Positions 22,901 through 54,076 of a stretch of 64,000 nt of DNA are shown here, in pieces. A program made the translations under genes and the position numbers. The stretch is taken from NCBI GenBank assembly GCA_943735955.1, contig OX030959.1:4146717-4210716 (forward strand), in the 5' to 3' direction. The DNA is from Piscicola geometra. Its lineage: Eukaryota > Annelida > Clitellata > Hirudinida > Piscicolidae. Each line of letters opens with the position of its first letter. Within the stretch, counting starts at the first letter, position 1. Under the pieces are notes generated by a model. That model made no database searches. It was not told where the DNA came from and saw only the letters and a list, made by a program, of their open reading frames with translations.

Positions 22901-24136
22901 ACTTTTTGTTGACATCCACTACAGGTTGTCAGTGGTACGCCTTTGTCGCAGGTGTCACCGGTTTGGTGTCCATCAACTCTCTGACTGCCATCTCATTTGA
23001 CAGGTTAACTACACATACAAACCTCTTAATAATGCGACTTTAATTTACAATTTTATGTAGTTTCATTACAAATACAACAAAAAACTATTCCCACTAGCCC
23101 TTCCAAACTACCCACTCTTATAATCATTCCACGACCACAAGACCATCTCACTTTCTCCATCAACCCACCACTCTTCTGCAGGTACATGGTGATAGCAAAG
23201 CCACTCTACATGATGCAGGCGGCAACAAAGATGCGGTCTTTCAAGCAAATAATCTTCATATGGCTCTACGCGATCGGCTGGGTGTTGCCTCCGTGGTTCG
23301 GGTGGGGAGCATTCATGCCAGAGGGCTTTGGTTTCTCGTGCACGTGGGACTATCTGACCAGAAGCGTCAACAACATCTCCTTCAACATTTGCTTCGTCTT
23401 CTTCGAGTTCTTCTGTCCCGTCTTCATTGTCGCCTTCTGCTACGTCGGCATTGTGGGCGCGGTGGCGAAAAATCGTAAAGAGATCGGCAGAATGTCTTCC
23501 GACACGGCAAACCAGACCAAACAAGAGATCCAGATCGCCAAGGTGGTCGCCATCAACGTCATCATGTTCTGCATCACGTGGCTGCCCTACGTCACCGTCG
23601 CCATGCTCGGAGTGGGCGGGCACACTTCGCTGGTGACTCCTTACACGACAGAGATTCCCGTGATGCTGGCGAAAGCTTCGGGTGCGTGGAACCCTCTCAT
23701 CTACGCGCTGAGCCATCCCCGCTACCGAGATGCCCTGAGGAAGAGCAAGCTGCCCTTCAGGTCTCTAGCCACTTGCTTTAACATCTCCAACAAACTCAAA
23801 CCTTCCACATCCAGCTGCCAAACTTTTTATGAAGCGAACTCAAAAGCATTCCCTTTAACCACCAACAAACAGCCAAACTTCTAAAAAAACTACCAACCTA
23901 CAACAACTCATCTTTGCAACTAACCCAACTTTCATCAACGTAGATTCTTGTTGGGCAAACCGATGAAAACCGAAGGATCCATGGCCAACACACGAATGTC
24001 GGAGATGTCTACGGGATCGGTGAAAGAAGGAAAAAAGCCCGCGGAAGAAAACCAGCAAGTTCCCACCATCCAGCTGAGCGACCAGAAGACGCAAGAAGCT
24101 TCGTCTGCCGGCGACAAAGCCACTTCGAAGTTTTAA
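13991..24136 (+). CDS. rhabdomeric-type (Gq) opsin, six coding exons, 408 aa
   Basis: Exons: 13991-14159, 17275-17344, 21493-21629, 22925-23003, 23182-23760 and 23944-24136 (1227 nt including stop). The product is a seven-helix visual-pigment GPCR of the photoreceptor membrane. Visible landmarks: N-glycosylation sites NSS and NFT at the N-terminus; Asn71 (helix 1); Asp99 (helix 2); Cys127 and Cys205 for the extracellular disulfide; Tyr130 at the vertebrate-113 position and Glu199 at position 181, the usual invertebrate counterion; DRY at 151-153; WLPY in helix 6; retinal-binding Lys316 (position 296) in MLAKASGAWNPLIY; NPLIY 322-326; and HPR at 330-332, the r-opsin equivalent of the HPK fingerprint that favours Gq. 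The ATG context is AACAAGATGG. All splice sites are GT-AG; the last donor (AG|GTCTCT) is weak. Subfamily (visual, arthropsin-like or other) is undecided. Confidence 0.93.
14160..17274 (+). other. opsin intron 1
   Basis: It begins with a GT-rich imperfect repeat (14160-14330) that starts at the splice donor itself. It then holds AT-rich DNA with ATATAT-rich stretches (15005-15270) and a decayed LINE (16266-16716). A GC-richer segment at 16885-16960 and another at 17060-17160 could be regulatory, but no specific motif decides this. Confidence 0.7.
16266..16716 (-). mobile_element. decayed RTE-type LINE fragment (reverse transcriptase C-terminus)
   Basis: Two adjacent frames on the minus strand give pieces of the RTE-clade polyprotein end. 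The first has EYSRKVKKRVHAGWCVGRK and VTSVICDKNVFAKYEKKYF, matching the 'W.KWRE..GVICDKK.P.KLKGK.Y' block. The second has VAELNMLRFSAGYTRLEEIR, NEYIRGTRRFGGKVRETRL and RWSGHV, matching 'E.RMLRWM.G.TRLDRIRNE.IRG....KLR..RLRWYGHV'. A frameshift separates them; the endonuclease and RT catalytic core are absent. It lies antisense inside opsin intron 1. Confidence 0.82.
17345..21492 (+). other. opsin intron 2
   Basis: It opens with a G-rich stretch (17345-17540, including GGGGGGGGGG near 17420), then AT-rich DNA. A GC-richer island at 17860-18020 contains an E-box (CACGTG) and several CG dinucleotides and is a candidate enhancer. The intron ends in a 53-bp-unit minisatellite that runs into the acceptor. 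An A-run of about 19 bp is at 20744-20762. Confidence 0.7.
20930..21490. repeat. 53-bp-unit minisatellite ending at the opsin exon 3 acceptor
   Basis: C-rich units built from CATCCACCACCATCCC, CATCCCAAAACACTCCACC and ATTCCATCCACTCTA. Six well-conserved units occupy 21170-21490, preceded by diverged ones. The last copy changes CATCCCAAAACAC to CATCCCAAATAG, and that AG is the splice acceptor. Confidence 0.93.
21632..21765. repeat. GGATGGATGCAT(GAAT) repeat downstream of opsin exon 3
   Basis: Imperfect 4-bp-based tandem array beginning within about 10 bp of the exon 3 donor. Confidence 0.9.
21766..22924 (+). other. remainder of opsin intron 3
   Basis: AT-rich DNA with no gene, repeat array or recognisable transposon. 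It ends in a CA-rich pyrimidine/purine mix before a CACTACAG acceptor. Confidence 0.6.
23761..23943 (+). other. last opsin intron, probably retained in an alternative isoform (stop at 23882-23884)
   Basis: If this 183-bp intron is kept, translation continues for 40 residues (SLATCFNISNKL... ending NKQPNF) to a TAA at 23882, giving a 385-residue opsin. If it is removed, the 63-residue tail FLLGKPMKTEGSMANTRMSE... is used. Arg345 is encoded either way (AGG or AGA). The retained tail has two Cys (possible palmitoylation after helix 8); the spliced tail has none but is rich in Ser/Thr/Lys/Glu, as expected for kinase and arrestin control. The donor is weak (GTCTCT), and the intron stays open in frame for most of its length and has unusually low AT content. 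Confidence 0.55.
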
Positions 24137-25332
24137 TCTCGTTGTCTTGTGTAGGTATATAAATTGTGGTTGTGGTAGTCGTGTGGTCGTAGTGATGTGG
24201 TTGTTTTAATTGTGGTAGCTGTAGCTGTGGATTTAACGATTTTGTAGATGGTGAGATAAATGAAATAGAAAGGAGTATGGTTAGTTAGTTTCTGAAAGAA
24301 AAAGTTAGAAGCGGACTTCGAATTTTTAAGTTGTAGAAGCCGATAAATTACTTAAGGAGCTCTGAATAATTTGAGTTCAACTCGTGATAAATTAAGCGCA
24401 CAATATGTCCCAAGACCATTAAGATTCAAGAAAGGACGGTGAGTAGAAGTATTTGCGACTTTAAAGCTCATACATATCGCGACGAACTGATTTTCCACAT
24501 GAACTCTTCTATTTAAAGTCAATTGAAAAACTTGTGATTATTGTGAACAATCAGATTCCATTCAATCGAAACTACGTCGTGCCCTTCCATTTTGTTTTAT
24601 GTAATCGTTTTTAAGATTAAATATTAGTTAATTGTGTTTTTGTAGTTGACATTTTCGCGACCTTTTTACTGCTTTGTCTTCTCAGTATGTGTCATTGTGG
24701 CGATGTGGCGATAGAGTTAATTTTCAAAGGCAGACTCGCAGAGAAAGTGAATGCAAATCAAGTTGATTAGTGAAGTGTTATACTGAAATGTTAAAATCTT
24801 TTTACATCATCATTCAATTATTTGCCTTAAAATTCCTTGAAAAATTGATTCACAAACCTCAATCAAGATGCCTAACAAAAATTTTACTTAACGTATTTCT
24901 ATTCTGAAATTCCCAGATTCGAAACTATATTTATTTGTAATTTATTTTTCAATATATGATTTCAATAAACATCTGGTTTTGACAATTTAAAAATAATTAT
25001 TATAGGTTTTTAAACTTTCAGAGTCACTTTTGATTGAAGAATCCTCTTCATGTAATTGAATTTTGTCATATTTACATATAATTTACAACTACGAATTTAA
25101 ATAAAAAACAATCATTAACCGTGGATAAAATTTTGAAAAGTGTCATTAGATAGAAAAAATAAAGCTCATATTCCTCTTGGTAGAAGCTGTTATTCAAAAT
25201 TCTTCAAAGGTAAAATTTTATTCATGTCGTCATTAAATATTAAAGACCCTTTTATCAAAATACTAATGGAAAAATAAATAATAAAATACTTTTAAAAAAA
25301 GTGTTTAAAAAAATATTTTCAGAAGAAAAAAA
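24137..25332 (+). other. opsin 3' flank and probable 3'UTR
   Basis: It begins with a TGTGGT-rich stretch. The most plausible poly(A) signal is AATAAA at 24964-24969, giving a 3'UTR of about 850 nt; an ATTAAA near 24616 is an alternative. Confidence 0.5.
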
Positions 25333-25399
25333 ATGTCATCCACAAGAACTGAGCGAGTATTTGTAACGATTTTATTTTTTGTACTTCACCTTACTCAAG
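25333..25399 (+). CDS. candidate signal-peptide first exon of an unidentified gene
   Basis: An ATG preceded by an A-rich leader opens a frame reading MSSTRTERVFVTILFFVLHL, then TQG. That is a short basic N-region followed by a hydrophobic core, ending at a strong donor (CAAG|GTGAGTTT) in phase 1. The structure is exactly what a first exon of a secreted or membrane protein would look like. I could not find a convincing second exon; the stretch immediately downstream is AT-rich, and beyond 26468 it would be antisense to the SUEL receptor gene. It may also be chance. Confidence 0.4.
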
Positions 25400-26467
25400 G
25401 TGAGTTTTTTTGTTTTTTTTTCCAGATAAGTTAAATTTTAATCTCTAAATCAATGAAAAATACAGGTAAAATTGATAAAGACCTAATAGAAACTTCAGAT
25501 ATAAGCCGAAATGTATAAATTTATAAAATAGGTTTCTAAAGATAGTTTTTTGTTGAAATTGTGAATTTTTTTCTTACTCAGTCGTTTTAATGTCTAAGAA
25601 AAAGTATTTTGTCTCTAAATTCACGATAAATAACCAAAATTATTTTTATATTTAATTAAAGCTTTATTAAAATTCAAGAGCAAAATATTGTTTAATTTTA
25701 TGATGATGATAACGTGAAGAGGAATAATAAAATGAAAAATAGTTTTAAAAAATTAAATTGATCATTGATTAGTTTCAAAGCCACAGAGTTTTAGCTGAAG
25801 ATTTCAAATAACCTCCAATCGTAATAGGGTTATTTGAATAAAAAAAGCTGTTTTCAATAAATTTGCAATAAATTTATAATAAAAAAACATTTTTTAAATT
25901 ATCTCTTATAAATAGATGTACTCTACTTCATCGGTAGTTAAAAAAGATACTCTAGTAACGAAAAAAAAAGTATTTATATCAAACCGTCTCAGCCTTTCCA
26001 ACCTGAAAATTCAAGAAACAATTTTCTGAGATTTCAAAGTGAGTTTTGTTAAATGCTTTCACACAAAAATCTTGAATACCATTTTTTCTACATAATTATA
26101 TTTACATTTAATTATTTATCATTTATTTATTTATTTTTATTAATATAAATATAAAAAAATTGTTTCACTTTATTGTTTATTTACTGAGATAATTCACTGA
26201 AATGTTTTTGACGACATGTTGGAGTCCAGAAACCGATAGAAGAAACTTTAATACACAAAAAATAATAGAATGCCACAATGTGGCATTGTCACATCAATGT
26301 AAATTAGAATAAGATTACCATCAATGAATAATATATAAATCAAAAACGTTTTTACACACAATTTTACATGATTTATAAACCCATGAAATTGATTAAATCT
26401 TGTGAGTCTCAAATGGCATGCCATAATTCATCGTAAAACACAAGATTGCTTCAAATGGGATTGCGAA
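25400..26467. other. AT-rich spacer between opsin and SUEL receptor 3' ends
   Basis: Holds TTTATT-rich segments (26100-26190) that could carry minus-strand poly(A) signals for the receptor gene, and a 7-bp-stem hairpin (AATGCCA/TGGCATT, 26270-26288). Nothing else is seen. Confidence 0.5.
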
Positions 26468-46727
<20,260 letters not shown>

Positions 46728-47670
46728 TGTTGGTAAGTGTATGCGTGTGTGAGCCTGTTGGCTCAGATTTTTTTAGATCTTTGTAAGTTCAAATTTTAGA
46801 TTTTTTATGCATTAGTAAAAAGGTGGCTATTTTTATTTATATAAAAAATTAATTTTTAATGTTTAATTTTTTTATTTCAGATTTTATGTGAAAATTGTTT
46901 TTGGAAAACTTTTGGCATTGCGTCGGTGCAGGGAAAAGCATGCATGGCATTTCTTTCTTTGTTTTCCTTTGCGGTTTCCTGATTAATAAAGCAAATAAAA
47001 TGTATTTTTCCACCCACATGTACAAGAATGACTGTCTATAAAACACTTACATACGATATCATACATTTCAATTTTAATGCCGCATCTCTTCCTCGGTGTT
47101 TGTCGAAGCACGTTGGTGTGTTTGTTCGGAAATGACGTGTGTGTATTCATGAGGTGATTTGACTTCCTGACGTCTTCGCCGTTTGTTGTTTGTTTTGTGT
47201 GTTTGTTTGTGTGTACGTGTGTGTGTGCATATGTGTCTTTCAATTTGTATTTTTTGGATGTTGTATTTTCTTAAAGATTCTTTAAATTACTTTTATATAA
47301 TTAAAAATCTATCGTATGTATTGTGACATCATTTTGCTTTTTTAATTATATATATAGACATTTTAATTGGTTTTAGCTTGCATATATACTTCTATGTGTT
47401 TTAAAAATGCCGTTATTTATGAGAAAAAATAAAATGAATGTTTTATCTTTATGTCCTTCTTTTCCCATTCCGAATTCTGGGCACCCCATTGTTTCTCAAT
47501 GGATTATTCCTATTGATTAAAGTCTGTTGCTTCGTTTAGTGTTTTATGTTTTTCAATAGTTTTTCACTCATGAAAATGAGTGTAATTACGATGTTTTTGT
47601 TCAAGTCTCTTTATAAGTTTTCATTTTGTTTTCATTTTAGATTTATGTATATTCCCTGGTTTTAACTTAT
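46728..47670. other. AT/GT-rich non-coding stretch
   Basis: Another GT-rich patch at 47195-47235; nothing gene-like. Confidence 0.5.
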
Positions 47671-47675
47671 TACTT

Positions 47676-47872
47676 TATATTATTTTTCTTTATATTATGT
47701 TTCTTTATATTATGTTTCTTTATATTATGTTTCTTTATATTATGTTTCTTTATATTATGTTCCTTTATATTATTTTTCTTTATATTATGTTTCTTTATAT
47801 TATGTTTCTTTATATTATGTTTCTTTATATTATTTTTCTTTATATTATGTTTCTTTTTATTATGTTTCTTTG
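47676..47872. repeat. 15-bp minisatellite (TTTCTTTATATTATG), about 13 units
   Basis: A perfect array apart from single-base variants (TATTATTTT, GTTCC, TTTTTAT). Because 15 is a multiple of three it is open in several frames; the pentapeptide-repeat ORFs are artefacts. Confidence 0.95.
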
Positions 47873-49422
47873 GTTTATCAGTGTGTATCACGGGGACAAT
47901 GTATAGTTTAAAAAACAAGTTTTAGAGACATTTACTTATTGGAAACATGTGCGTGGAAATGAAAATCGTGTAAATCATCAAATGGAAAGTTCACAGACTG
48001 ATTAAAGCTACTCCGAATGCAATTTGAACTAATTGATTTGTGAAAATGGAAAAAGAATGATGCGACAGAAGTAAACCAAGAGAAGGTTTTTTGAAAACTT
48101 TTCGGATGGAGTATGGATTTTGCTGTTTCGAAATTGTGTACTTATTGCGTTCATACTAAATAATATGTACTTTGGTAAATAAACATGAATAAGTTTCAAA
48201 TTCATTTTTTTTACAAATTATTAGCAACAACAAAACAACAACAAAAACTTTAAATAACTTGAAAAATTAAAAATGAGTTTTCACTTAACTTCTAATATAA
48301 TATAATCCAGAAACTTTTATCATGAAAAAAAAATAATCCCACTCGATGCATGCTTCTGGTGAGTTATTTCCACAACTTCTAATCGAATCGGAATACTCCA
48401 ACTACGGCAGTGAAGGCTGCATGACCGATGGGTGAGGGGGTGTAGTGAATAAGGAAAAAGTAGAAAAAGTATTAACAAATTGGGAAAAAGTTATTTTACC
48501 AAGTTTTAAAAAGTTGTATTTGAAAAAATTATGAATTTCAGATAAAAAGTTGTTTTGGAAGAAATATTATTAAAATAATAATGTTTAGAATGAATGAAAA
48601 ATAATGTAAAAAAATTAATTGTTTGAAAATGGAAGAAAGTTGAATTTCAAAGACATAATTTTAAATAATTGGTTTTAAAAAGCTTCAAATCGAGCCGCAG
48701 GATGAAGTGCCTGGTGATAAGTGTCGGCAAAAGTATCGAGTGGAAAAGGTTTGGGATGGATGAGCTGCCAGCTTTTTCTGGTAGTTTTGCTTGAATAGAT
48801 GAATACTTTTTGCAGTTTTTTTAATTGAAAGTATTGAAATGGCGGCATTTGGAAGGTTGAATGAGGTCGTTATTTGAAGAAAAAAGCCGTCGTTTAAAAA
48901 TAGTTTAAGAAATAGTTCATGAAAATAATTTTATAATGTGGGAAAAGCATTATGAGAAGATAATTGACAAAATATTCAAATGATAAAATAAAAATGTTAG
49001 TTTTATATGTTATTTTGTTTATTTTATGATGTTGTATGCGTATTCATTTTGGTTTTGAAAGATTCCACAACGATCTTTACATTTTAAAATCATGGTTTTA
49101 ACATTTTTTATTTCTGAATTAATTTAAAGTATTTTCTATTCTGATATTGAAACAAACAACATTCTGTATTAAACGAAAACAAAAAGAAATCACGGTCTGA
49201 AAAACGTCTATAAAATAAACTTAAAGAAACTTTTTTAGCCTTTTAGAGAGTTCTTTTTGGCAATTAGAAAATCTATACTTTTTCCTTGTTTCTAGAAGAC
49301 ATTGTGTATTACAATTAGCAGAGTCACAAAGCCGCTTTGTGTCGTGAAGTTGTGAAAAACTGCAAAAAACTAATGCACGTGTTACTTGATGATTAATAAA
49401 GTTATTAGTTTATAGTGAAGAA

Positions 49423-49426
<4 letters not shown>

Positions 49427-49472
<46 letters not shown>
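49427..49472. repeat. (TA)n microsatellite
   Basis: About 22 perfect units. Confidence 0.95.
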
Positions 49473-49477
<5 letters not shown>

Positions 49478-50189
49478 TTTTATATTCATAGAAATTCTAT
49501 TTCATAGTCTCAAAATTGTAACAGAAATTGGTTGTAAAATGTTATAAATCTAGTTTAAAAAATACCCACGTCGCGTTAAATATTTTTTTAGCATTAGACA
49601 AAATATTTTTATGCTTAGATTATAAATTCGACTAGGTTAATTAATACGCATAATGTTGATATTTACAGGAACAAATGAACTTTATTACAAAGTTATCACC
49701 CTCGATGTTGGACTAGTATACGATCAGATAGCACTGTGTGAAGCAAAATCTAAAAACCTATTAGTTTAGAGGGAATAATTAAAAAAACGATTATAGATCA
49801 TAACTATAAGTTATAATTCGTATTTTGTTACCAACGTTATTAACGGCAAATAAGGATAAGCCGGCCGGATTTCAGAAAATAGTTTAGTTAGAAAGTATTT
49901 TTCTTAATTTGACTCCATTCTTTTTTTCTAAAACAATTCACTTGCTCTAGATTGATTCATTTAAAAAACAGCCATTCGAGAGATGTTGCAATGTAACATC
50001 GTATTAAGCGATCAATGGATGGGAAAGCAAATGGAGGCAATCAGACGATAATGAACTGGTAGAGTTTCATTGTGTCTCAGAGGCCATCCTTATCAGTTTA
50101 TTTCTCTGATTGCAATGCTATATTGCATCGCTTCATTCCGTTGGTTGTGGTGTCAGTAGTAGTGTTTGTATTAATTGTATTTTTAGCAA

Positions 50190-50472
<283 letters not shown>

Positions 50473-51935
50473 AGTAGTCATGGTAGTAAACGTTTGATGC
50501 CTAAATTATAGTATGCAAGGCAGTTTCCGTTTCTTTGTGAAGTAATTTGTGTCTGAAAGTATCTGCAATAACGAGAAAATGAGCGCCTTCTTTTAATGCA
50601 GTAATCAACTGTGTTATTACTCTCGGGGAGGCCTCAGTAATTCCATTTATCCATCAGGAATACATGTCCTTGCAGCAGGTGTACATTGTAGATGAGAGGA
50701 AAGAAGGGTGGAGTGCTGTGTGGAGGAAGGTATGGGTGGAGGGAGGGAAGCGTGCAGTTGTAAGTGAGGGTGGAAAGAAGGGATAGGTAGAATAGTGTAG
50801 TGTGTGAAGAAGTAGTTTGAGTTATTTGTTGATTAATAATAATATTTACACATTTTTATAATTTATTTGTCTAATTTGGAAGGTAGTGTTGATTAGGATG
50901 GTAGCCATAATGACGGTTGTAGATGCTGCAATATAAGCAATAATTTATGGCATTAAAATTTGGAGTTTTACGATTGTCTTTTTGTAAAGATGGGGGTAAT
51001 AGTTATAAATTTGGATGGAGTTGCAATAGAATCTAATCAGAATTAAATTTCAAAAAATAAATTCAACGAATAGCTGAAATTAATGAAGTTTTTGAGGAAA
51101 AAAATCTTCATGAAGGTGACTTCGGTAATGATGAGACAATGATGAAACTATCATGACAATGATGAGACAATGATGAAACTATTATGACAATGATGATAAT
51201 TATGAAACAACGTTGACAATGATGATAATGATGAAACAACGATTTCAGGATCTTTTAAAAACAATTTTGGTTTGCATAAAGCAATGAAATTATAATAATA
51301 AGAACAAATTATCGACTAAAACTAATAGCATCAATATATGCCATGATAATAAAGACTATTTTTATTTTAAAATTTCCGTGATAGTGATTAAATGATACAA
51401 TTTCAATTGATTATTACGGTGATTGATATGTGTGAAGTGAATGACCTTGTAACATACAACGCAACTTATAAGGCGTTTTAACCCTCTACTGCATGAATTG
51501 AAATGTGTGAAAATGACTATGATGGCGTACAATTATCTTGCAAATATTACAAACAACTTTTTATTTTTTAAAACTTCATATATTAATTCAAACCGTCTTT
51601 TTAAGACTCGCAAATGCTTAAAAGCTAGTTTGACAAAATGATAGAATGTTTTTCCATCAAACCGCTGAAAAACTTTGAAATTGAAAACAATGCCAGAATA
51701 CATTTTTTTCTTCAAGAATGTATGATTGTGAACATCAAAAGTTAAAAACTGAAGGCAATATCCTAATGCCATGGTCTCATTCCACATACATGTATATGCT
51801 CTTGCTTTGCTTAATCCATTTATTTTTATTTTATTTGTCTCATTTTTCCCATTTTCCAATCTTTTCTTCCTTTAAAAACAAAGGCACCACAAGTATCGCA
51901 CATTTAATGCATACTCATTAATCTTTTCGTTCAAC
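50473..51935. other. non-coding stretch with a GATGA-rich local repeat
   Basis: Includes about five imperfect ~30-bp repeats of GACAATGATGA...GAAAC at 51125-51240. No gene recognised. Confidence 0.5.
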
Positions 51936-51937
51936 AA

Positions 51938-51977
51938 TACACACACAAACACACACACACACAAAAACACACACACA

Positions 51978-52010
<33 letters not shown>

Positions 52011-52072
52011 CCATAAACCCACACACACACACACCACACACATACACAAACACACACACACACACACATCTT
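51938..52072. repeat. interrupted (CA)n tract
   Basis: CACACA units broken by AAA and CCC; an older, decaying version of the pure CA arrays elsewhere. Confidence 0.9.
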
Positions 52073-52152
52073 CCTAGAATCCCACAGCATTACAACACAT
52101 CAATTACACGCACCTTCTCACATCAACATTGCACCGCCTCTAAGCATCCCAA

Positions 52153-52214
52153 TCGGCATCATCATCATCATCAGCATCATCATCAGCATCATCATCAGTA
52201 TCATCATCAGCATA
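52153..52214. repeat. CATCATCAG trinucleotide-based tract
   Basis: Short ATC array with a 12-bp CATCATCATCAG sub-pattern. Confidence 0.85.
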
Positions 52215-53116
52215 GCAATCATCTCTTTATTCTCTATTTTCTTTATTTTTATCCCTTTCCATCTCCATTGCAGCCATAATTGACACCAGCATGATATCAC
52301 TAACCATCACTTTCACTCCAGCTCATGATTATTTGTCTTACCAGTTTTTTATTCTCAATTTTTTATCTCATTTCATTTTCATTGAATTATCACTACGGTA
52401 TTTACACGTTCATCAGCAAACACAAGAATCACAAATCCATCATTATGGCAACCATTAACATCCTTCATTTCATCCTCACCACCTTTCTCCGCCCTTCTTT
52501 TTCATACCAACCATCTTCACCACTTTCATCCATCCCAACATAAGACTATGCAGTACCATGCCGGAAGAAATCATGGAAGCAGTTCGGGCAAAGAAAACCC
52601 CGCTAGCGCATCCTAGCATTGCAGCTCACTTCGGTGTGGTAATGTCTCTTCCTGAGAAATCTTCTCAATATTTGAAGTTATTTATCTTATAAAATTGAAT
52701 GTTTCATATATTTAATTTCAATTTGTTATTTTACCATTGTTTTATTATCCCTATATCATCATCATAACTAAATTATTACAAGATGATAATAATTAGTTAT
52801 AACAATTTTAATTGATTTAAAATAATTATAGCATCCATCACCATCATTACAATCTCCAGCATCATCAAATTTCTTACTTGAGCGTTTGCATCAACACCCT
52901 CCAAGCAACAGCACTCGGCCATCAAACATCCAAGAACCATCAGCAGTTCTTTCCACACCTCCCGTCAAAATAATGTTATCACAGTTTTATATATTTTTGA
53001 GCTTGTGATTTTTCCTTATATAAAGAATATTTGTTTTATTACTTTCATATATAGACTTAATTCATAAAATTGAGTCTTTTTCACTCAGTGGTTTATTTGT
53101 GTTCATATTCAATCCC

Positions 53117-53885
53117 TTCGCACCCATCCATTCACACCCATCCATTCACACCCATCCATTCACACCCATCCATTCACACCCATCCATTCACACTCATCCA
53201 TTCACACCCATCCATTAACACCCATCCATTCACACCCATCCATTCACACCCATCCATTCACACCCATACATTCACACCCATCCATTCACACCCATCCATT
53301 CACACCCATCCATTCACACCCATCCATTCACACCCATCCATTCACACCCATCCATTCACACCCATCCATTCACACCCATCCATTCACACCCATCCATTCA
53401 CACCCATCCATTCACACCCATCCATTCACACCCATCCATTCACACCCATCCATTCACACCCATCCATTCACACCCATCCATTCACACCCATCCATTCACA
53501 CCCATCCATTCACACCCATCCATTCACACCCATCCATTCACACCCATCCATTCACACCCATCCATTCACACCCATCCATTCACACCCATCCATTCACACC
53601 CATCCATTCACACCCATCCATTCACACCCATCCATTCACACCCATCCATTCACACCCATCCATTCACACCCATCCATTCACACCCATCCATTCACACCCA
53701 TCCATTCACACCCATCCATTCACACCCATCCATTCACACTCATCCATTCACACCCATACATTCACACCCATCCATTCACACCCATCCATTCACACCCATC
53801 CATTCACACCCATCCATTCACACCCATCCATTCACACCCATCCATTCACACCCATCCATTCACACCCTTCCTTTCACACCCATCC
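53117..53885. repeat. 14-bp minisatellite (CACACCCATCCATT), about 54 units
   Basis: Very homogeneous array with few variants (CACTCATCC, CCATACATT, CATTAACAC). Three units equal 42 nt, so one frame stays open for 281 codons; this is not a gene. Confidence 0.98.
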
Positions 53886-53964
53886 CGTACACAACACATG
53901 CACATACACACTTAAAACACATTTATTTATTTTCAATCATTCTTCATTGATCTCATCAACCTCT

Positions 53965-54076
53965 TCAAAACGACTTTTTCATTCCATCTTTATCATCCAC
54001 GCGCCATTTTCCTCCATAAGTGCCGAATTCGTCTTCATCAACTTTGTGACGACCTCGACAATCGAAAATTAGAATT
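53965..54076 (-). CDS. exon-like island, unidentified (low confidence)
   Basis: After a TTATTAG acceptor-like site the minus strand reads ILIFDCRGRHKVDEDEFGTY, GGKWRVDDKDGMKKSF, stop. Composition is more balanced than the surroundings and the peptide is charged and protein-like. The plus strand is also open here, no family is recognised, and no partner exon is evident. Confidence 0.25.

Noticed and set aside
23108..23716. 202-codon antisense frame over the main opsin exon
   Set aside because: A shadow of the GC-rich coding exon; no motifs, and the opsin frame has all family signatures.
52325..52543. 72-codon hydrophobic frame that looks like membrane helices
   Set aside because: T-rich DNA gives hydrophobic peptides by chance; no GPCR or transporter motif and an unconvincing boundary.
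53070..53915. 281-codon His/Pro/Thr repeat protein
   Set aside because: A 14-bp minisatellite; open only because three units equal 42 nt and the unit lacks stops.
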